64,000 nt of DNA from Burkholderia sp. SRS-46 (GTDB lineage: Bacteria; Pseudomonadota; Gammaproteobacteria; Burkholderiales; Burkholderiaceae). The stretch lies in NCBI RefSeq assembly GCF_004343775.1, contig NZ_PTXL01000009.1:464454-528453 (forward strand), in the 5' to 3' direction. Numbering within the stretch: the first letter of the stretch is position 1; every line of letters begins with the position of its first letter. The translations under genes were made by a program, and so were the position numbers. Of the stretch, positions 42,558 through 52,708 are shown piece by piece. A model generated the notes under the pieces. That model saw only the letters and a program-made list of their open reading frames with translations, ran no database searches and had not been told where the DNA came from.

Positions 42558-43703
42558 CTACTTGTCGATCACGAGATCCGTGAGCGGCTTGCTGCAGCAC
42601 AGCAGCACCATCCCCTGGTCGATCTCGCGCTGGCGGATCCCGCCGTTGTGCTTCATCTCGACCTGCCCGGACACCAGCTTCACCTTGCAGGTGCCGCACA
42701 TGCCCTGCGTGCACGACGCCGGCAGCCGCACGCCCGACTGGCGCGCCGCATCCAGCACGTGCTGCGCCGAGCCGCAGACGATCTCGCGATTGCTCTTCGC
42801 GAAGCTGACGGTGAATTGCGTCGTTTCCGCTCCACCGTCCACGGCCGGCGCGAGATCGGCGGCCAGCTCGGCGCTCGCGGTTTCCGCGAGCGTCTCGAAC
42901 GAGAAGCTCTCCTCGTGATACTGCCTGCGCTCGAACCCGGCCTCGTCGAGCAGGTCGCGCACGGCCTTCATGTACGGCGCCGGGCCGCACGTGAAGATCT
43001 CGCGCTCCATGAAATCCGGCGCGATCAGCTTCAGCAGCGGCAGCGTCAGGAAGCCCGTGACACCCGGCCAGCTGGTGCGCGCGCCGACGCGCTCGACGAC
43101 GAACGACGTGCGGAAGTTCGTATGGTTCGACGCGATCAGGTCGAGCTCGCGCGCGAAGATGATGTCGTCCGGCGTGCGCGCGCTGTGCACGAACACGATG
43201 TCGCGATCCTCGGCGAGATCGTGATGCGCGCGGCTCATCGACATCAGCGGCGTGACGCCCGAGCCGGCGGACAGGAACAGGTACTTGCGCGCCGGGTGCC
43301 GCGCGCAGGTGAACTCGCCGGCCGGGCCGAGCACGCGGATCGGCGCGCCCGGCTGCAGGTTGTCGTGCAGCCAGTTCGACACCTTGCCGCCCGGCACACG
43401 CTTCACCGTGATCGAGATCGTGTGCGGCCGCGCGGGCGACGACGAGATCGTGTAGCAGCGGTTGATCGTCTCGCCGTCGATGTCGAGCTCGAGCGTGATG
43501 AACTGCCCCGGCTCGAACGAGAACGCACGGCCCTGCGGCGAACGGAAGAAGAAGCTCTTCACGTCGTGCGTCTCCTGCCGCACGTGGCAGCACACCAGCG
43601 TTTCCTCGACGTCGCTCGTCCAGCGCTCGGGGAGCGCATTCCAGAACGCCGGGCGCGTCACCCGGCTGTCGGCCGGCTCGAAATTCGCCGCATCTCGCAT
43701 CAT
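42558..43703 (-). CDS. gbcB: Glycine betaine demethylase reductase subunit
   Basis: A 381-residue flavin and [2Fe-2S] electron-transfer protein that feeds the GbcA oxygenase with electrons from NADH. The order is FAD domain (R-C-Y-T-I-S-S-S-P), NAD domain (F-L-S-A-G-S-G-V-T-P-L-M-S-M), then a C-terminal plant-type ferredoxin with C331, C336, C339 (C-T-Q-G-M-C-G-T-C) and C369. The start at 43703 has GGAGCAAG. It follows gbcA by 26 bases. The pair converts glycine betaine to dimethylglycine and formaldehyde. Confidence 0.92.
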   Translation of the reverse strand: MMRDAANFEPADSRVTRPAFWNALPERWTSDVEETLVCCHVRQETHDVKSFFFRSPQGRAFSFEPGQFITLELDIDGETINRCYTISSSPARPHTISITVKRVPGGKVSNWLHDNLQPGAPIRVLGPAGEFTCARHPARKYLFLSAGSGVTPLMSMSRAHHDLAEDRDIVFVHSARTPDDIIFARELDLIASNHTNFRTSFVVERVGARTSWPGVTGFLTLPLLKLIAPDFMEREIFTCGPAPYMKAVRDLLDEAGFERRQYHEESFSFETLAETASAELAADLAPAVDGGAETTQFTVSFAKSNREIVCGSAQHVLDAARQSGVRLPASCTQGMCGTCKVKLVSGQVEMKHNGGIRQREIDQGMVLLCCSKPLTDLVIDK

Positions 43704-43729
43704 GTCTTGCTCCGCTTTCAAGCTGGTTG

Positions 43730-44971
43730 CTATACGCCGGTCTGTTCGGCGAGCCGGCCGATGTACCAGGCCGAGAATTTCTCGACGAGGCCTTCGGTGT
43801 ACGGCGAATACGGACCCGGCTCGTACGCGCTGCTGTTCGCGCCGCGCTGCGAGAACTCGACGAGCGCGCGGTCCTGGTCGTTGGTCGCGTTCCACACCGC
43901 CGTGAGGTTCTTCACGTCGTAGTCGATGCCTTCCTTCGCATCCTTGTGCACGAGCCACTTGGTGCGCACGAGCGTCTTGCCGGCCGACAGCGGAATCACC
44001 GAGAACGTCACGATGTGATCGCTCATGAAGTGATGCCACGAGTTCGGCTGGGTCCAGAACGACAGGCCGCCGAGGTCGGCCTGGCGGAATTCGCCGAGCA
44101 GCTTCTTCGACGCGACCTTCGCGTCGAGCGTCTGCGATTCGCCGCTGCGGTCGAGCGGCAGGCGCTGCGTGCGGAAGCCCGTCACCTCATCCAGCTTCTC
44201 GATCTCGACGGACGGCAGGCCCATCTCGGCCCATTCCTTCCCGCGCCTGACGCAGGTTTCCGCAAATGCGTCCATGCCCTCGGCGTTGGCGTCGGAGCGC
44301 TGGTAGCCGAAGCCGTATTCGTACAGCGAGATCGTCAGCTCCGGATGGTTCGCGACGCAGTGGTAGCACTCGCGATTGTTCTCCATCGTGAGCTTCCAGT
44401 TGCCTTCCTCGATGATGTCGATCTGCGCGGCGATCTTCGCGTTCGGCAGGTCGTGCGGCAGCAGGTACGGCTCCATCGCCGCGCGCAGCTGCGCGAAGTC
44501 GGCCGGCGGCTCGTCCGCGAGGCAGATGAAGATCAGGCCCGCGAGGTTCTGCACGTGCACCGTTTTCAGGCTGTGCTTGCAGCGGTCGAACTGCTCGCCC
44601 ATGTGCTCGGCGAACATCAGCTGGCCCGTCAGGTTGTAGGTCCAGCTGTGGTACGGGCACACGATGTTGCCGACCGAGCCCTTGTCTTCGTTGCACAGCC
44701 GCGCGCCACGATGGCGGCACACGTTGTGGAACGCGCGAATCTCCATGTCGTCGTCGCGCACGATCAGGATCGAATCGTTCCCCAGTTGCACCGTCAGGTA
44801 GTCGCCCGGCTCGGGTACGTCCGGCTCCACCGCCACCTGAATCCAGTGCTGGCGGAAGATCGCCTCCATGTCCAGCGCGAAGATTTCCTCGCTCGTATAG
44901 AACGGCGCCTCGAGGCTGTACCCTGCCTTGCGCCGCTCGATCATTGCACGAATGTCTGCCGTTACTTTCAT
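43730..44971 (-). CDS. gbcA: Glycine betaine demethylase, Rieske oxygenase subunit
   Basis: A 413-residue Rieske non-haem iron oxygenase. The Rieske cluster ligands are C85-R-H87 and C105-P-Y-H108, and the mononuclear iron site begins with E-C-Y-H204-C-V-A-N-H209. It uses O2 and electrons from GbcB to remove one methyl group from glycine betaine as formaldehyde. The ATG at 44971 has GGAGC upstream. It is 52 bases from the ETF beta gene, all on the minus strand. The gene set dgc-gbc with gbdR fixes the substrate as glycine betaine rather than carnitine. Confidence 0.93.
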   Translation of the reverse strand: MKVTADIRAMIERRKAGYSLEAPFYTSEEIFALDMEAIFRQHWIQVAVEPDVPEPGDYLTVQLGNDSILIVRDDDMEIRAFHNVCRHRGARLCNEDKGSVGNIVCPYHSWTYNLTGQLMFAEHMGEQFDRCKHSLKTVHVQNLAGLIFICLADEPPADFAQLRAAMEPYLLPHDLPNAKIAAQIDIIEEGNWKLTMENNRECYHCVANHPELTISLYEYGFGYQRSDANAEGMDAFAETCVRRGKEWAEMGLPSVEIEKLDEVTGFRTQRLPLDRSGESQTLDAKVASKKLLGEFRQADLGGLSFWTQPNSWHHFMSDHIVTFSVIPLSAGKTLVRTKWLVHKDAKEGIDYDVKNLTAVWNATNDQDRALVEFSQRGANSSAYEPGPYSPYTEGLVEKFSAWYIGRLAEQTGV

Positions 44972-45023
44972 CGTTTGCTCCGGATTCCTTGCATCCCAGT
45001 GTGGTTGCCGACAGGCATCAAAA

Positions 45024-45809
45024 TCAGTAGTCGATGAGCTGATGCTCGCGCAAATACGCGAGGATCACTTGTGCTTTTTCGACCGAACTCCCTTCATTTA
45101 CGACGTTCCCGCCCCGGCTTTCGGTGGTCGTCGCCGACAGCATCCGGGCATGCCCGGAGCGCTTCTCGGCGGCGACCAGCTTCACCGGCTTGCGCTCGGT
45201 CGCGCCGACCGTCCAGGCGGGCGCCTCGGCGTCCCGGCCGGGCGACACGCGCACCGGGCGCACCGTGCCGGCCTTCAGCCGCGCATACGCGTAGCGCGGC
45301 TGCGCATTGGCGAGCGGATGCACGGCGACCACCGCCGGCAGCGCCGTATCGACGCGCCGGCGCAGCCCTTTCGGCAAAAATTGCCGGACCGCCGCGCGGC
45401 CCGCGTCGATCGTCACGTCGACGGCCGAGCCGACCAGCGGATAGCCAAGCGCCGCGGCGACGCGGTACGGCAGCATCCCGGTGTCGTACGCGCCCTCGGC
45501 GCGCGTGCCGGTCAGCACGAGGTCGTAGCCCTCGACGCGCGCGGCCAGCGCGTGTGCGGCATCGTCGCCGTCGCGGCAGGTCAGCACCTCGACCTCGCGC
45601 GCGCCGAGCGCCAGGTATTCGGCGAGCGCCGGCGTAACCGGGTCGCCCGCGTGGATCACGTCGAGCTGCGCGTGGTGGCGCTCGGCCAGCGCGCGGCCGA
45701 GTTCCAGCGCGGCCGCGTCGTTGCGGCTGTAGCGCGGCACGCCGCTGACCGGGTGCCGGCCGACCGACACCAGCACCGCGAGGCGTTTCAACAGTCGGGG
45801 GGCGTTCAT
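45024..45809 (-). CDS. Electron transfer flavoprotein beta subunit for dimethylglycine oxidation
   Basis: A 261-residue ETF beta-type protein (AMP-binding domain), beginning L-K-R-L-A-V-L-V-S-V-G-R-H-P-V-S-G and containing V-L-T-G-T-R-A-E-G-A-Y-D-T-G-M-L-P near residue 100 and P-A-V-V-A-V-H-P near residue 160. It lacks the exact signature of the housekeeping ETF and resembles the paralogue in glycine betaine loci. It starts within the last codons of the alpha gene (four-base overlap). With the alpha subunit it probably accepts electrons from the flavin enzyme DgcA and passes them on through DgcB. Confidence 0.85.
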   Translation of the reverse strand: MNAPRLLKRLAVLVSVGRHPVSGVPRYSRNDAAALELGRALAERHHAQLDVIHAGDPVTPALAEYLALGAREVEVLTCRDGDDAAHALAARVEGYDLVLTGTRAEGAYDTGMLPYRVAAALGYPLVGSAVDVTIDAGRAAVRQFLPKGLRRRVDTALPAVVAVHPLANAQPRYAYARLKAGTVRPVRVSPGRDAEAPAWTVGATERKPVKLVAAEKRSGHARMLSATTTESRGGNVVNEGSSVEKAQVILAYLREHQLIDY

Positions 45810-46972
45810 GCGGCGACTCCTTCCGGTTCACGATTGCCGACGGCCGTCGGTGATTGCCCGCGCGCCGCGCGCGCGGCCTGCACCTCGTCGATCAGCGCGG
45901 CGATGGTCGCCTGCGCGTCGCCCACCACGGTCAGGTTCGCGCGCTTCGCGATCGGCGCGCTGCCGTCGAGGTTCACCGCGATCACGTGGCGGCAGTCCTT
46001 GATGCCCTGCAGGTGCTGCACCGCGCCCGAGATGCCGAACGCGATGTAGATGCTCGCCTCCACCGTCTTGCCGGTCGCGCCCACCTGCTTGTCGCGCGTG
46101 AAGTGGCCGTTGTCGACCGCCACGCGGCTCGCGCCGATCGCCGCGCCGAACGCGCTGGCCAGCCGCTCGAACGCGCCGATGTCGGTCACGCCGTTGCCGG
46201 CCGACACGATGAAATCGGCTTCCTCGAGCGCGACCTGCGCGGCGTCGATTTCCTCGAGGCCGAGATCGCGATACGGCACGCCTGCGTCGGCCGCCGGGCG
46301 GATGAAGTCGCCGGCCAGGCGCTCGCCCGCGCCGACGAACGGCAGCTTCGCGTCCACCGCGTTCGGCGCGAGCAGGATCACGTCCGGCAGCGCGCGGGTC
46401 GCGAAGGCGCGCCCGGCTTGTGCGTAGGCGCCGACATGCTTCGCGTCGATCTCGACGACGTTCGTCGCGACGCTCGCACCGGCCGCCGCCGCGTACCGCC
46501 GGCCGAGATCGCCGTCGCCCGTCGCGTTGTCGGGCACGAACACGTGCTTCGGCGCGAACGCGGCAACACATGCCTGCAACGCTTGCAATTCGCTTTCGGG
46601 CGCAAATGCGCGGCGGTCGAAGCCAGCGAGCTCCACCAGCTTGTCGACGCCGAGTTCGGCCACGTCGTCCTTCAGTTCGCCGAACGCCAGCAGCGCGACT
46701 TCGGTCTGCGCATCGGCGAGCAGCGCGGCGGCCGCAATCGCCTGGCGCGCGTGATCGTCGAGCGCGCCGCGTTCGCCATGCGCGACCACCAGCAGCACGT
46801 GCTTCGGCTCCTGCACCGCGCGGCGCGGCTTCGCCGCCGCGCCGTGCGCATGGCCCGGCCAGTGCGCGGCGCTCGCGTCGGCGCTGCCTTCCTCGCCCAG
46901 CGTGATGCGCTTCAGGCCCGCCGCCGTGATGACGAACGGCCGGCGCGGATCGATTCGTTTGATCGTGTTCAT
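45806..46972 (-). CDS. Electron transfer flavoprotein alpha subunit for dimethylglycine oxidation
   Basis: A 388-residue ETF alpha subunit. The C-terminal FAD domain has the typical order A-S-R-V-A-V-D-N-G, Q-V-G-A-T-G-K-T-V, Y-I-A-F-G-I-S-G-A-V-Q-H and V-N-L-D-G-S-A-P-I. An N-terminal extension of about 55 residues, rich in Ala and His, is absent from housekeeping ETF alpha. It starts four bases after dgcB; its ribosome binding site GGAG lies in the last dgcB codon, so the two are coupled. It works with the beta subunit as a dedicated electron carrier for DgcAB. Confidence 0.88.
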   Translation of the reverse strand: MNTIKRIDPRRPFVITAAGLKRITLGEEGSADASAAHWPGHAHGAAAKPRRAVQEPKHVLLVVAHGERGALDDHARQAIAAAALLADAQTEVALLAFGELKDDVAELGVDKLVELAGFDRRAFAPESELQALQACVAAFAPKHVFVPDNATGDGDLGRRYAAAAGASVATNVVEIDAKHVGAYAQAGRAFATRALPDVILLAPNAVDAKLPFVGAGERLAGDFIRPAADAGVPYRDLGLEEIDAAQVALEEADFIVSAGNGVTDIGAFERLASAFGAAIGASRVAVDNGHFTRDKQVGATGKTVEASIYIAFGISGAVQHLQGIKDCRHVIAVNLDGSAPIAKRANLTVVGDAQATIAALIDEVQAARAARGQSPTAVGNREPEGVAA

Positions 46973-46976
46973 CGAT

Positions 46977-48902
46977 TCACTCCAGCGAGGCAGCGACGAG
47001 TTCGGCCACGTCGAGCACGTCGGGGCGCGGGCCCACGACGCCTTCGAGCATCGCCGTGCAGTTCGGGCAGGCGACCGCGACCACGTCCGCGCCGATCGCG
47101 CGCGCGTCGGCGATGCGGATGTCCGGAATGCGCTGCTTGCCGGGGATGTCGGTCAGCGGTGCGCCGCCTCCGCCGCCGCAGCAGCGGCCGCGCATCCCGT
47201 TGCGCTCCATCTCGACCACCTGGATGCCGATCGTCTTCAGCAGCTTGCGCGGCGCTTCCGTTTCGCCGTTGTAGCGGCCGAGGTAGCACGGGTCGTGATA
47301 CGTGGTGCGCTTCTCGCGCAGCGCGTCGACCGCCTTCGGCGCGATCTTGCCGCGTTCGGCCAGCTCGGCGAGGTAGGTCGTGTGATGCTTGACCGTCACG
47401 CGCAGCCCGAGCGCGCGGTATTCGTTGCGCAGGCTGTGCATCACGTGCGGGTCGGCCGTCACGATCTGCTGGTACGACAGCGTGGACAGCGTGCCGATCA
47501 GGCGCTTCGCGAGCTGCCGGAACGTCGCCTCGTCGCCGAGGCGGCGCGCGACGTCGCCCGTGTCGGTTTCGCTGCCGCCCAGCACCGCGTACTCCACGCC
47601 GGCCTTGTTCAGCACCTTCACGAACGCGCGCAGCGTGCGCTGGTAGCGCATGTCGAACGCCCCCTCGCCGGCGACGAACAGCACGTCGACCGGCTTGCCG
47701 GGCTGCGCGACCGGCGCGTTCAGGTCCACCGACCAGTCGTAGCGCGCGGCCGTGTCGTAGCCGCCCATCGTGCCCGTCTCGCGCAGGTTCGCGAGCACTT
47801 CCGCGCCCTTGCCGGGCACCGTGCCGTGCACGAGCGTCTGGTTGCGGCGCATGTCGACGATCGCGTCGACGTGCTCGATCAGCATCGGGCATTCCTGCAC
47901 GCACGCGCGGCAGGTGGTGCACGACCACAGCGTCTGCGCTTCGATCAGGCCCGACACGATCGGGCCGTTCGGCTCGCCGCGGTGCTGGCCGACCGGGATG
48001 CCCGGCGTCGGGCTGCCCGCGTACGCCGCATCGCTGCCGCCCGCCATGCCGACGACGAGATCCTGGATCAGCTTCTTCGGGTTCAGCGGCTGGCCGGACG
48101 CGAACGCCGGGCACGCGGCCTCGCACTTGCCGCACTGCACGCAGGCGTCGAAGCTCAGCAGCTGGTTCCAGCGGAATTCGACCGGCTTCGCGACGCCGTA
48201 TTCCTGCTGCTCGATGTCGGGCAGCTTCAGCGCGGTCGGCGGCGTGGCCGTGCCGTTGCCGGTGAACGACTCGCGCGTGGCCGCGAAACGCTCCTGGCGC
48301 GGATGGAACGCGAGGTGCAGCAGGCCCGCGATCGCATGCTTCATCGGGCCGCCCTTCGCCGCGCCGAACGTCATCGCGAACGCGCCGACGCCGATCAGCA
48401 CCGCGCAGAGCACCGCGAACGCGCCGGACATCGCGCCGGCCGGCACCACCACGTACAGCGTGAGGCCGAGCGCGAACGAACCCAGCAGCCACGGCAGCGT
48501 ATTCCACGGGCCGCGCGACAGCCGCGCCGGCACGTTGCGGGCATGGCGGCGGCGCCACACGAACACCGCGCCGACCAGCATCGCGAGCGCCGCGAGGAAG
48601 ATCAGCTTGTCGAGCCACGGCGAGTAGATCGCGAGGCCGTAGTTGACGAACACCAGCGCAAGCGCGGCGATCGCACCGCCCGCGGTCGCGACGTGGGTCT
48701 TCGCGATGTACGGGTCGCGCGCGACCACGTGGTGCAGGTCGACGAAATAGCGCTTCGGAATCGCGAACAGGTTCGTGATGCCGAATGCGCCGGGCGCGGT
48801 GGCCCGGCCGAGACGCCAGTAGGACGAGCGCTTCGCGACCGCGAACGCGAGCCCCGCCACCGACAGCCACAGCAATGCGGTAATCAGGAAGGACGGATTC
48901 AT
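46977..48902 (-). CDS. dgcB: Dimethylglycine catabolism iron-sulfur membrane protein
   Basis: A 641-residue protein with an N-terminal membrane part (about five helices to residue 180), two 4Fe-4S motifs (C-V-Q-C-G-K-C-E-A-A-C-P and C-T-T-C-R-A-C-V-Q-E-C-P) and two CCG domains (D-P-C-Y-L-G-R and R-C-C-G-G-G-G-G). This layout is that of quinone-linked reductases related to HdrD/GlpC. It is required with DgcA for conversion of dimethylglycine to sarcosine and probably links the ETF to the quinone pool. It lies four bases after dgcA. Confidence 0.92.
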   Translation of the reverse strand: MNPSFLITALLWLSVAGLAFAVAKRSSYWRLGRATAPGAFGITNLFAIPKRYFVDLHHVVARDPYIAKTHVATAGGAIAALALVFVNYGLAIYSPWLDKLIFLAALAMLVGAVFVWRRRHARNVPARLSRGPWNTLPWLLGSFALGLTLYVVVPAGAMSGAFAVLCAVLIGVGAFAMTFGAAKGGPMKHAIAGLLHLAFHPRQERFAATRESFTGNGTATPPTALKLPDIEQQEYGVAKPVEFRWNQLLSFDACVQCGKCEAACPAFASGQPLNPKKLIQDLVVGMAGGSDAAYAGSPTPGIPVGQHRGEPNGPIVSGLIEAQTLWSCTTCRACVQECPMLIEHVDAIVDMRRNQTLVHGTVPGKGAEVLANLRETGTMGGYDTAARYDWSVDLNAPVAQPGKPVDVLFVAGEGAFDMRYQRTLRAFVKVLNKAGVEYAVLGGSETDTGDVARRLGDEATFRQLAKRLIGTLSTLSYQQIVTADPHVMHSLRNEYRALGLRVTVKHHTTYLAELAERGKIAPKAVDALREKRTTYHDPCYLGRYNGETEAPRKLLKTIGIQVVEMERNGMRGRCCGGGGGAPLTDIPGKQRIPDIRIADARAIGADVVAVACPNCTAMLEGVVGPRPDVLDVAELVAASLE

Positions 48903-48906
48903 GGCG

Positions 48907-50970
48907 TCAGAAATCCTTCACGAGGCGCAGCGAGTCGTAGATCGCGCCGTGGACGTTGTGCATCGAGATGCAGTCGCCGACGCGGAACAGCAGGAAGCGG
49001 CCGTTGCCGAGCTCCTCCGACAGGCACGGCTGCGGCTGGGCCGCGAACAGCGTGTGCGGATCGATCTGGCCACGGTTCAGCGATTCCGGCTTGAGCTTCC
49101 AGTACAGCTCGTCGTTCGGCGACGAACCGTTCTCGATCACCACCTGGTCGACGGCGCGCTCTTCCAGTTCTTCCGTGTACTCGTTGCGCAGCACGGCGAT
49201 CTTCTTGCCGTCCTCTTCATAGACGCGGTCGAGCATGGTGTTCGGCGTCGGGATCACGCCGAGCGCATACAGGCGGCGATAGAAGATCGGGAAGGTCGTG
49301 CCGCCGCAATCGTCGGCCACTTTCACGTCCGGCGTGACGACCTCGACCTTCGAGCCGCGGCTCGCCATGAAATCGGCCACGCCCGCGCCCGCATGGGTGC
49401 TCACGCCGTCGAACAGCAGCACGTTCTGCTTCGGCTCGACCTTGCCGGTCAGGATGTCCCATGAGCTGACGGCCAGGCCCTCGGCCACGCCCCAGCCCGG
49501 CACCTGCCAGGTGAAGCTCGAGCCGCCCGTCGCGAGCACGACGATGTCCGGCTTCTCGGCCATGATCATCTTCTCGTCGGCGGCCACGCCGAGGCGGCGG
49601 TCGACGCCCAGGCGCTTCGTTTCCAGGTCGAACCAGCGGATGATCCCCGACATCTGTTCGCGCTGCGGTGCCTTCGCGGCGATCATCACCTGCCCGCCCA
49701 CTTCCGCGTTCTTCTCGAACAGCACCACGTCGTGGCCGCGCAGCTTCGCGACGCGGGCGGCCTCGAGGCCCGCCGGGCCGGCGCCCACCACCACCACCTT
49801 GCGCTTCGGGCCGCGCGACTTCTCGATGATGTGCGGCATCGTCGATTCGCGCGAGGTGGCCGCGTTCTGGATGCACAGCACGTCGAGGCCGTTGTACTGG
49901 CGGTCGATGCAGTAGTTCGCGCCGACGCACTGCTTGATTTCGTCCTCGCGGCCGTCGCGGATCTTGATCACCATGTGCGGATCGGCGATCTGCGCACGCG
50001 TCATGCCGACCAGGTCGATCATGCCGTTGGCGAGCAGGCGCTCGGCCTGGCCCGCGTCGCGGATGCTCTGCGCGTGCATCACGGGAATCTTCACCACCGA
50101 CTTGATGCCGGCCGCGAGGTGCACGAACGGCTCCGGCGGCAGCGCCATCGGCGGCATGCAGTTGGCGATCGTGTTGTGCGTATCGCCGCCCGACCCGACC
50201 ACGCTCAGGTAGTCGATCAGGCCCGTCTCCGACATCGCCTGGGCGATCTCCTTCAGCGCCTCGTGATCGAGGCCGTCCTCGTGGAATTCGTCGCCGCACA
50301 TGCGCAGGCCGACGCAGAAATCCTTGCCGACCGCCTCGCGCACGGCCGTCAGCACCTCGATACCGAAGCGCAGACGGTTCTCCAGGCTGCCGCCCCATTC
50401 GTCGGTGCGGTGGTTCGAACGCTTGCTCCAGAACTGGTCGATCAGGTGCTGGTGGGCGGCCGAGATTTCGATGCCGTCCATGCCGGCGGCCTTCACGCGC
50501 TTCGCGGCCGCCGCGAAATCGCCGATGATGCGGCGGATTTCCTCGATCTCGATGATCTTCGCGTTGCCGCGGTGCACCGGCTCGCGCACGCCCGACGGCG
50601 ACATCAGGTGCGGCCAGTGCTCGCCGTGGAACGACGAACGGCGGCCCATGTGCGTCGCCTGGATCATGATCTTCGCGCCGTGCTGGTGCATCGTGTCGGC
50701 CAGACGCGTGAGCGGATCGATGATCTTGTCGGTCGACAGGTTCACCGATTTCCACCAGCCCTGCGGGCTGTCGATCGACACGGGGCTCGACCCGCCGCAG
50801 ATCGCGAGGCCGACGCCACCCTTCGCCTTTTCTTCGTAGTAACGGATGTAGCGGTCGCCCGGCAGGCCGCCCGGCTCCGCGTACACCTCGGCGTGCGCGG
50901 TGCTGACGATCCGGTTGCGCAGCGTGAGCTGGTTCAGCTGCATGGGTTTGAACAGGTGGGGATAACGCAT
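48907..50970 (-). CDS. dgcA: Dimethylglycine demethylase, Old Yellow Enzyme-type flavoprotein
   Basis: A 687-residue protein of the trimethylamine dehydrogenase/2,4-dienoyl-CoA reductase type: an N-terminal FMN barrel (to about residue 340), a 4Fe-4S segment, and C-terminal dinucleotide domains (V-V-V-V-G-A-G-P-A-G-L-E-A-A-R near 390). It demethylates dimethylglycine to sarcosine. In the cluster segment the cysteines are C348, C354 and C366; the position of the second Cys in the usual C-x2-C-x2-C-x11/12-C is A351, so one of four expected ligands is missing. The ATG at 50970 begins M-R-Y-P-H-L-F-K-P, as in the family. Confidence 0.92.
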   Translation of the reverse strand: MRYPHLFKPMQLNQLTLRNRIVSTAHAEVYAEPGGLPGDRYIRYYEEKAKGGVGLAICGGSSPVSIDSPQGWWKSVNLSTDKIIDPLTRLADTMHQHGAKIMIQATHMGRRSSFHGEHWPHLMSPSGVREPVHRGNAKIIEIEEIRRIIGDFAAAAKRVKAAGMDGIEISAAHQHLIDQFWSKRSNHRTDEWGGSLENRLRFGIEVLTAVREAVGKDFCVGLRMCGDEFHEDGLDHEALKEIAQAMSETGLIDYLSVVGSGGDTHNTIANCMPPMALPPEPFVHLAAGIKSVVKIPVMHAQSIRDAGQAERLLANGMIDLVGMTRAQIADPHMVIKIRDGREDEIKQCVGANYCIDRQYNGLDVLCIQNAATSRESTMPHIIEKSRGPKRKVVVVGAGPAGLEAARVAKLRGHDVVLFEKNAEVGGQVMIAAKAPQREQMSGIIRWFDLETKRLGVDRRLGVAADEKMIMAEKPDIVVLATGGSSFTWQVPGWGVAEGLAVSSWDILTGKVEPKQNVLLFDGVSTHAGAGVADFMASRGSKVEVVTPDVKVADDCGGTTFPIFYRRLYALGVIPTPNTMLDRVYEEDGKKIAVLRNEYTEELEERAVDQVVIENGSSPNDELYWKLKPESLNRGQIDPHTLFAAQPQPCLSEELGNGRFLLFRVGDCISMHNVHGAIYDSLRLVKDF

Positions 50971-51030
50971 CGCAGGCGACCTCTGGCGTTCGTGTGTCTC
51001 GTGTTGCGGGTGTTGTTCGGTGCGGGTGCG

Positions 51031-51564
51031 TCAGTGCGCGAGCGGCGACACTTCGAAGACGCAGTGGTCGTGGTGCTCGGCCGCACACTGCACTTCCTTC
51101 GATTGCGCGCGCGGCGCGCCCTTGCCTTCCGGCGTCGTGTCGTTCACCCAGTCCATCGCGCCGGCGAACCAGCCGGCGAACATGTAGCAGAGCTTGCCAA
51201 CCTTCCCCGGCTGCTGGAGCACGAACGACGAATGGCGCAGCTCGATCTTCGCGCGCGCGCTGGCGGGATCCGCCTCGATGATCGAGAACAGGCCCCAGCC
51301 GCGCTGCGACAGGCGCTTCAGGTAGTGCTCGAACACGGCCATGCCGGTCAGGCCGTGCAGCTTCGCTTCCTTGTCGCACCAGTGGTACGCGGACTTGTAG
51401 CCGGCCTTGTAGAGGATCTCGGCATACGCTTCGACGCCGAGCGCTTCCTCGACGGCGACGTGGTTGTTCGTGAAGAAGTGGCGCGGCACGTACAGCATCG
51501 GCAGCGCGTCGGTGGTCCAGACGCCGGTATCGGGATCGACGTTGATCGGCAGTTGCGGTTGCAT
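51031..51564 (-). CDS. DUF5943 (V4R-like) protein of the glycine betaine locus
   Basis: A 177-residue soluble protein of unknown function that regularly accompanies dgcA in glycine betaine loci. The sequence has Y-V-P-R-H-F-F-T-N-N near residue 26, G-Y-K-S-A-Y-H-W-C-D-K-E-A near 57, and C-A-A-E-H-H-D-H-C-V-F-E-V at the C-terminus, a Cys/His-rich end that resembles the 4-vinyl reductase (V4R) small-molecule-binding domain and could bind metal. The start at 51564 has CGGAG upstream. It is 60 bases from dgcA and 139 from the dipeptidase-like gene. A sensor or chaperone role is possible but unproven. Confidence 0.75.
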   Translation of the reverse strand: MQPQLPINVDPDTGVWTTDALPMLYVPRHFFTNNHVAVEEALGVEAYAEILYKAGYKSAYHWCDKEAKLHGLTGMAVFEHYLKRLSQRGWGLFSIIEADPASARAKIELRHSSFVLQQPGKVGKLCYMFAGWFAGAMDWVNDTTPEGKGAPRAQSKEVQCAAEHHDHCVFEVSPLAH

Positions 51565-51703
51565 CGTGGTGACTCCGTGAGGAAAAGTGGCCGCGCGGCT
51601 CAGGGCGCAGGCACGACATCGTCCGCGCGCCCGCGCGGCTTGCGCGGGCACGTCCCGATTTTTTAGTGTTGAATCGCTGGAGGGGGTCCGGCCGGCCTGG
51701 CGC

Positions 51704-52675
<972 letters not shown>

Positions 52676-52708
52676 ATCTGCCTCTTGCTCCAGTCGTGTC
52701 GGTGTCGA

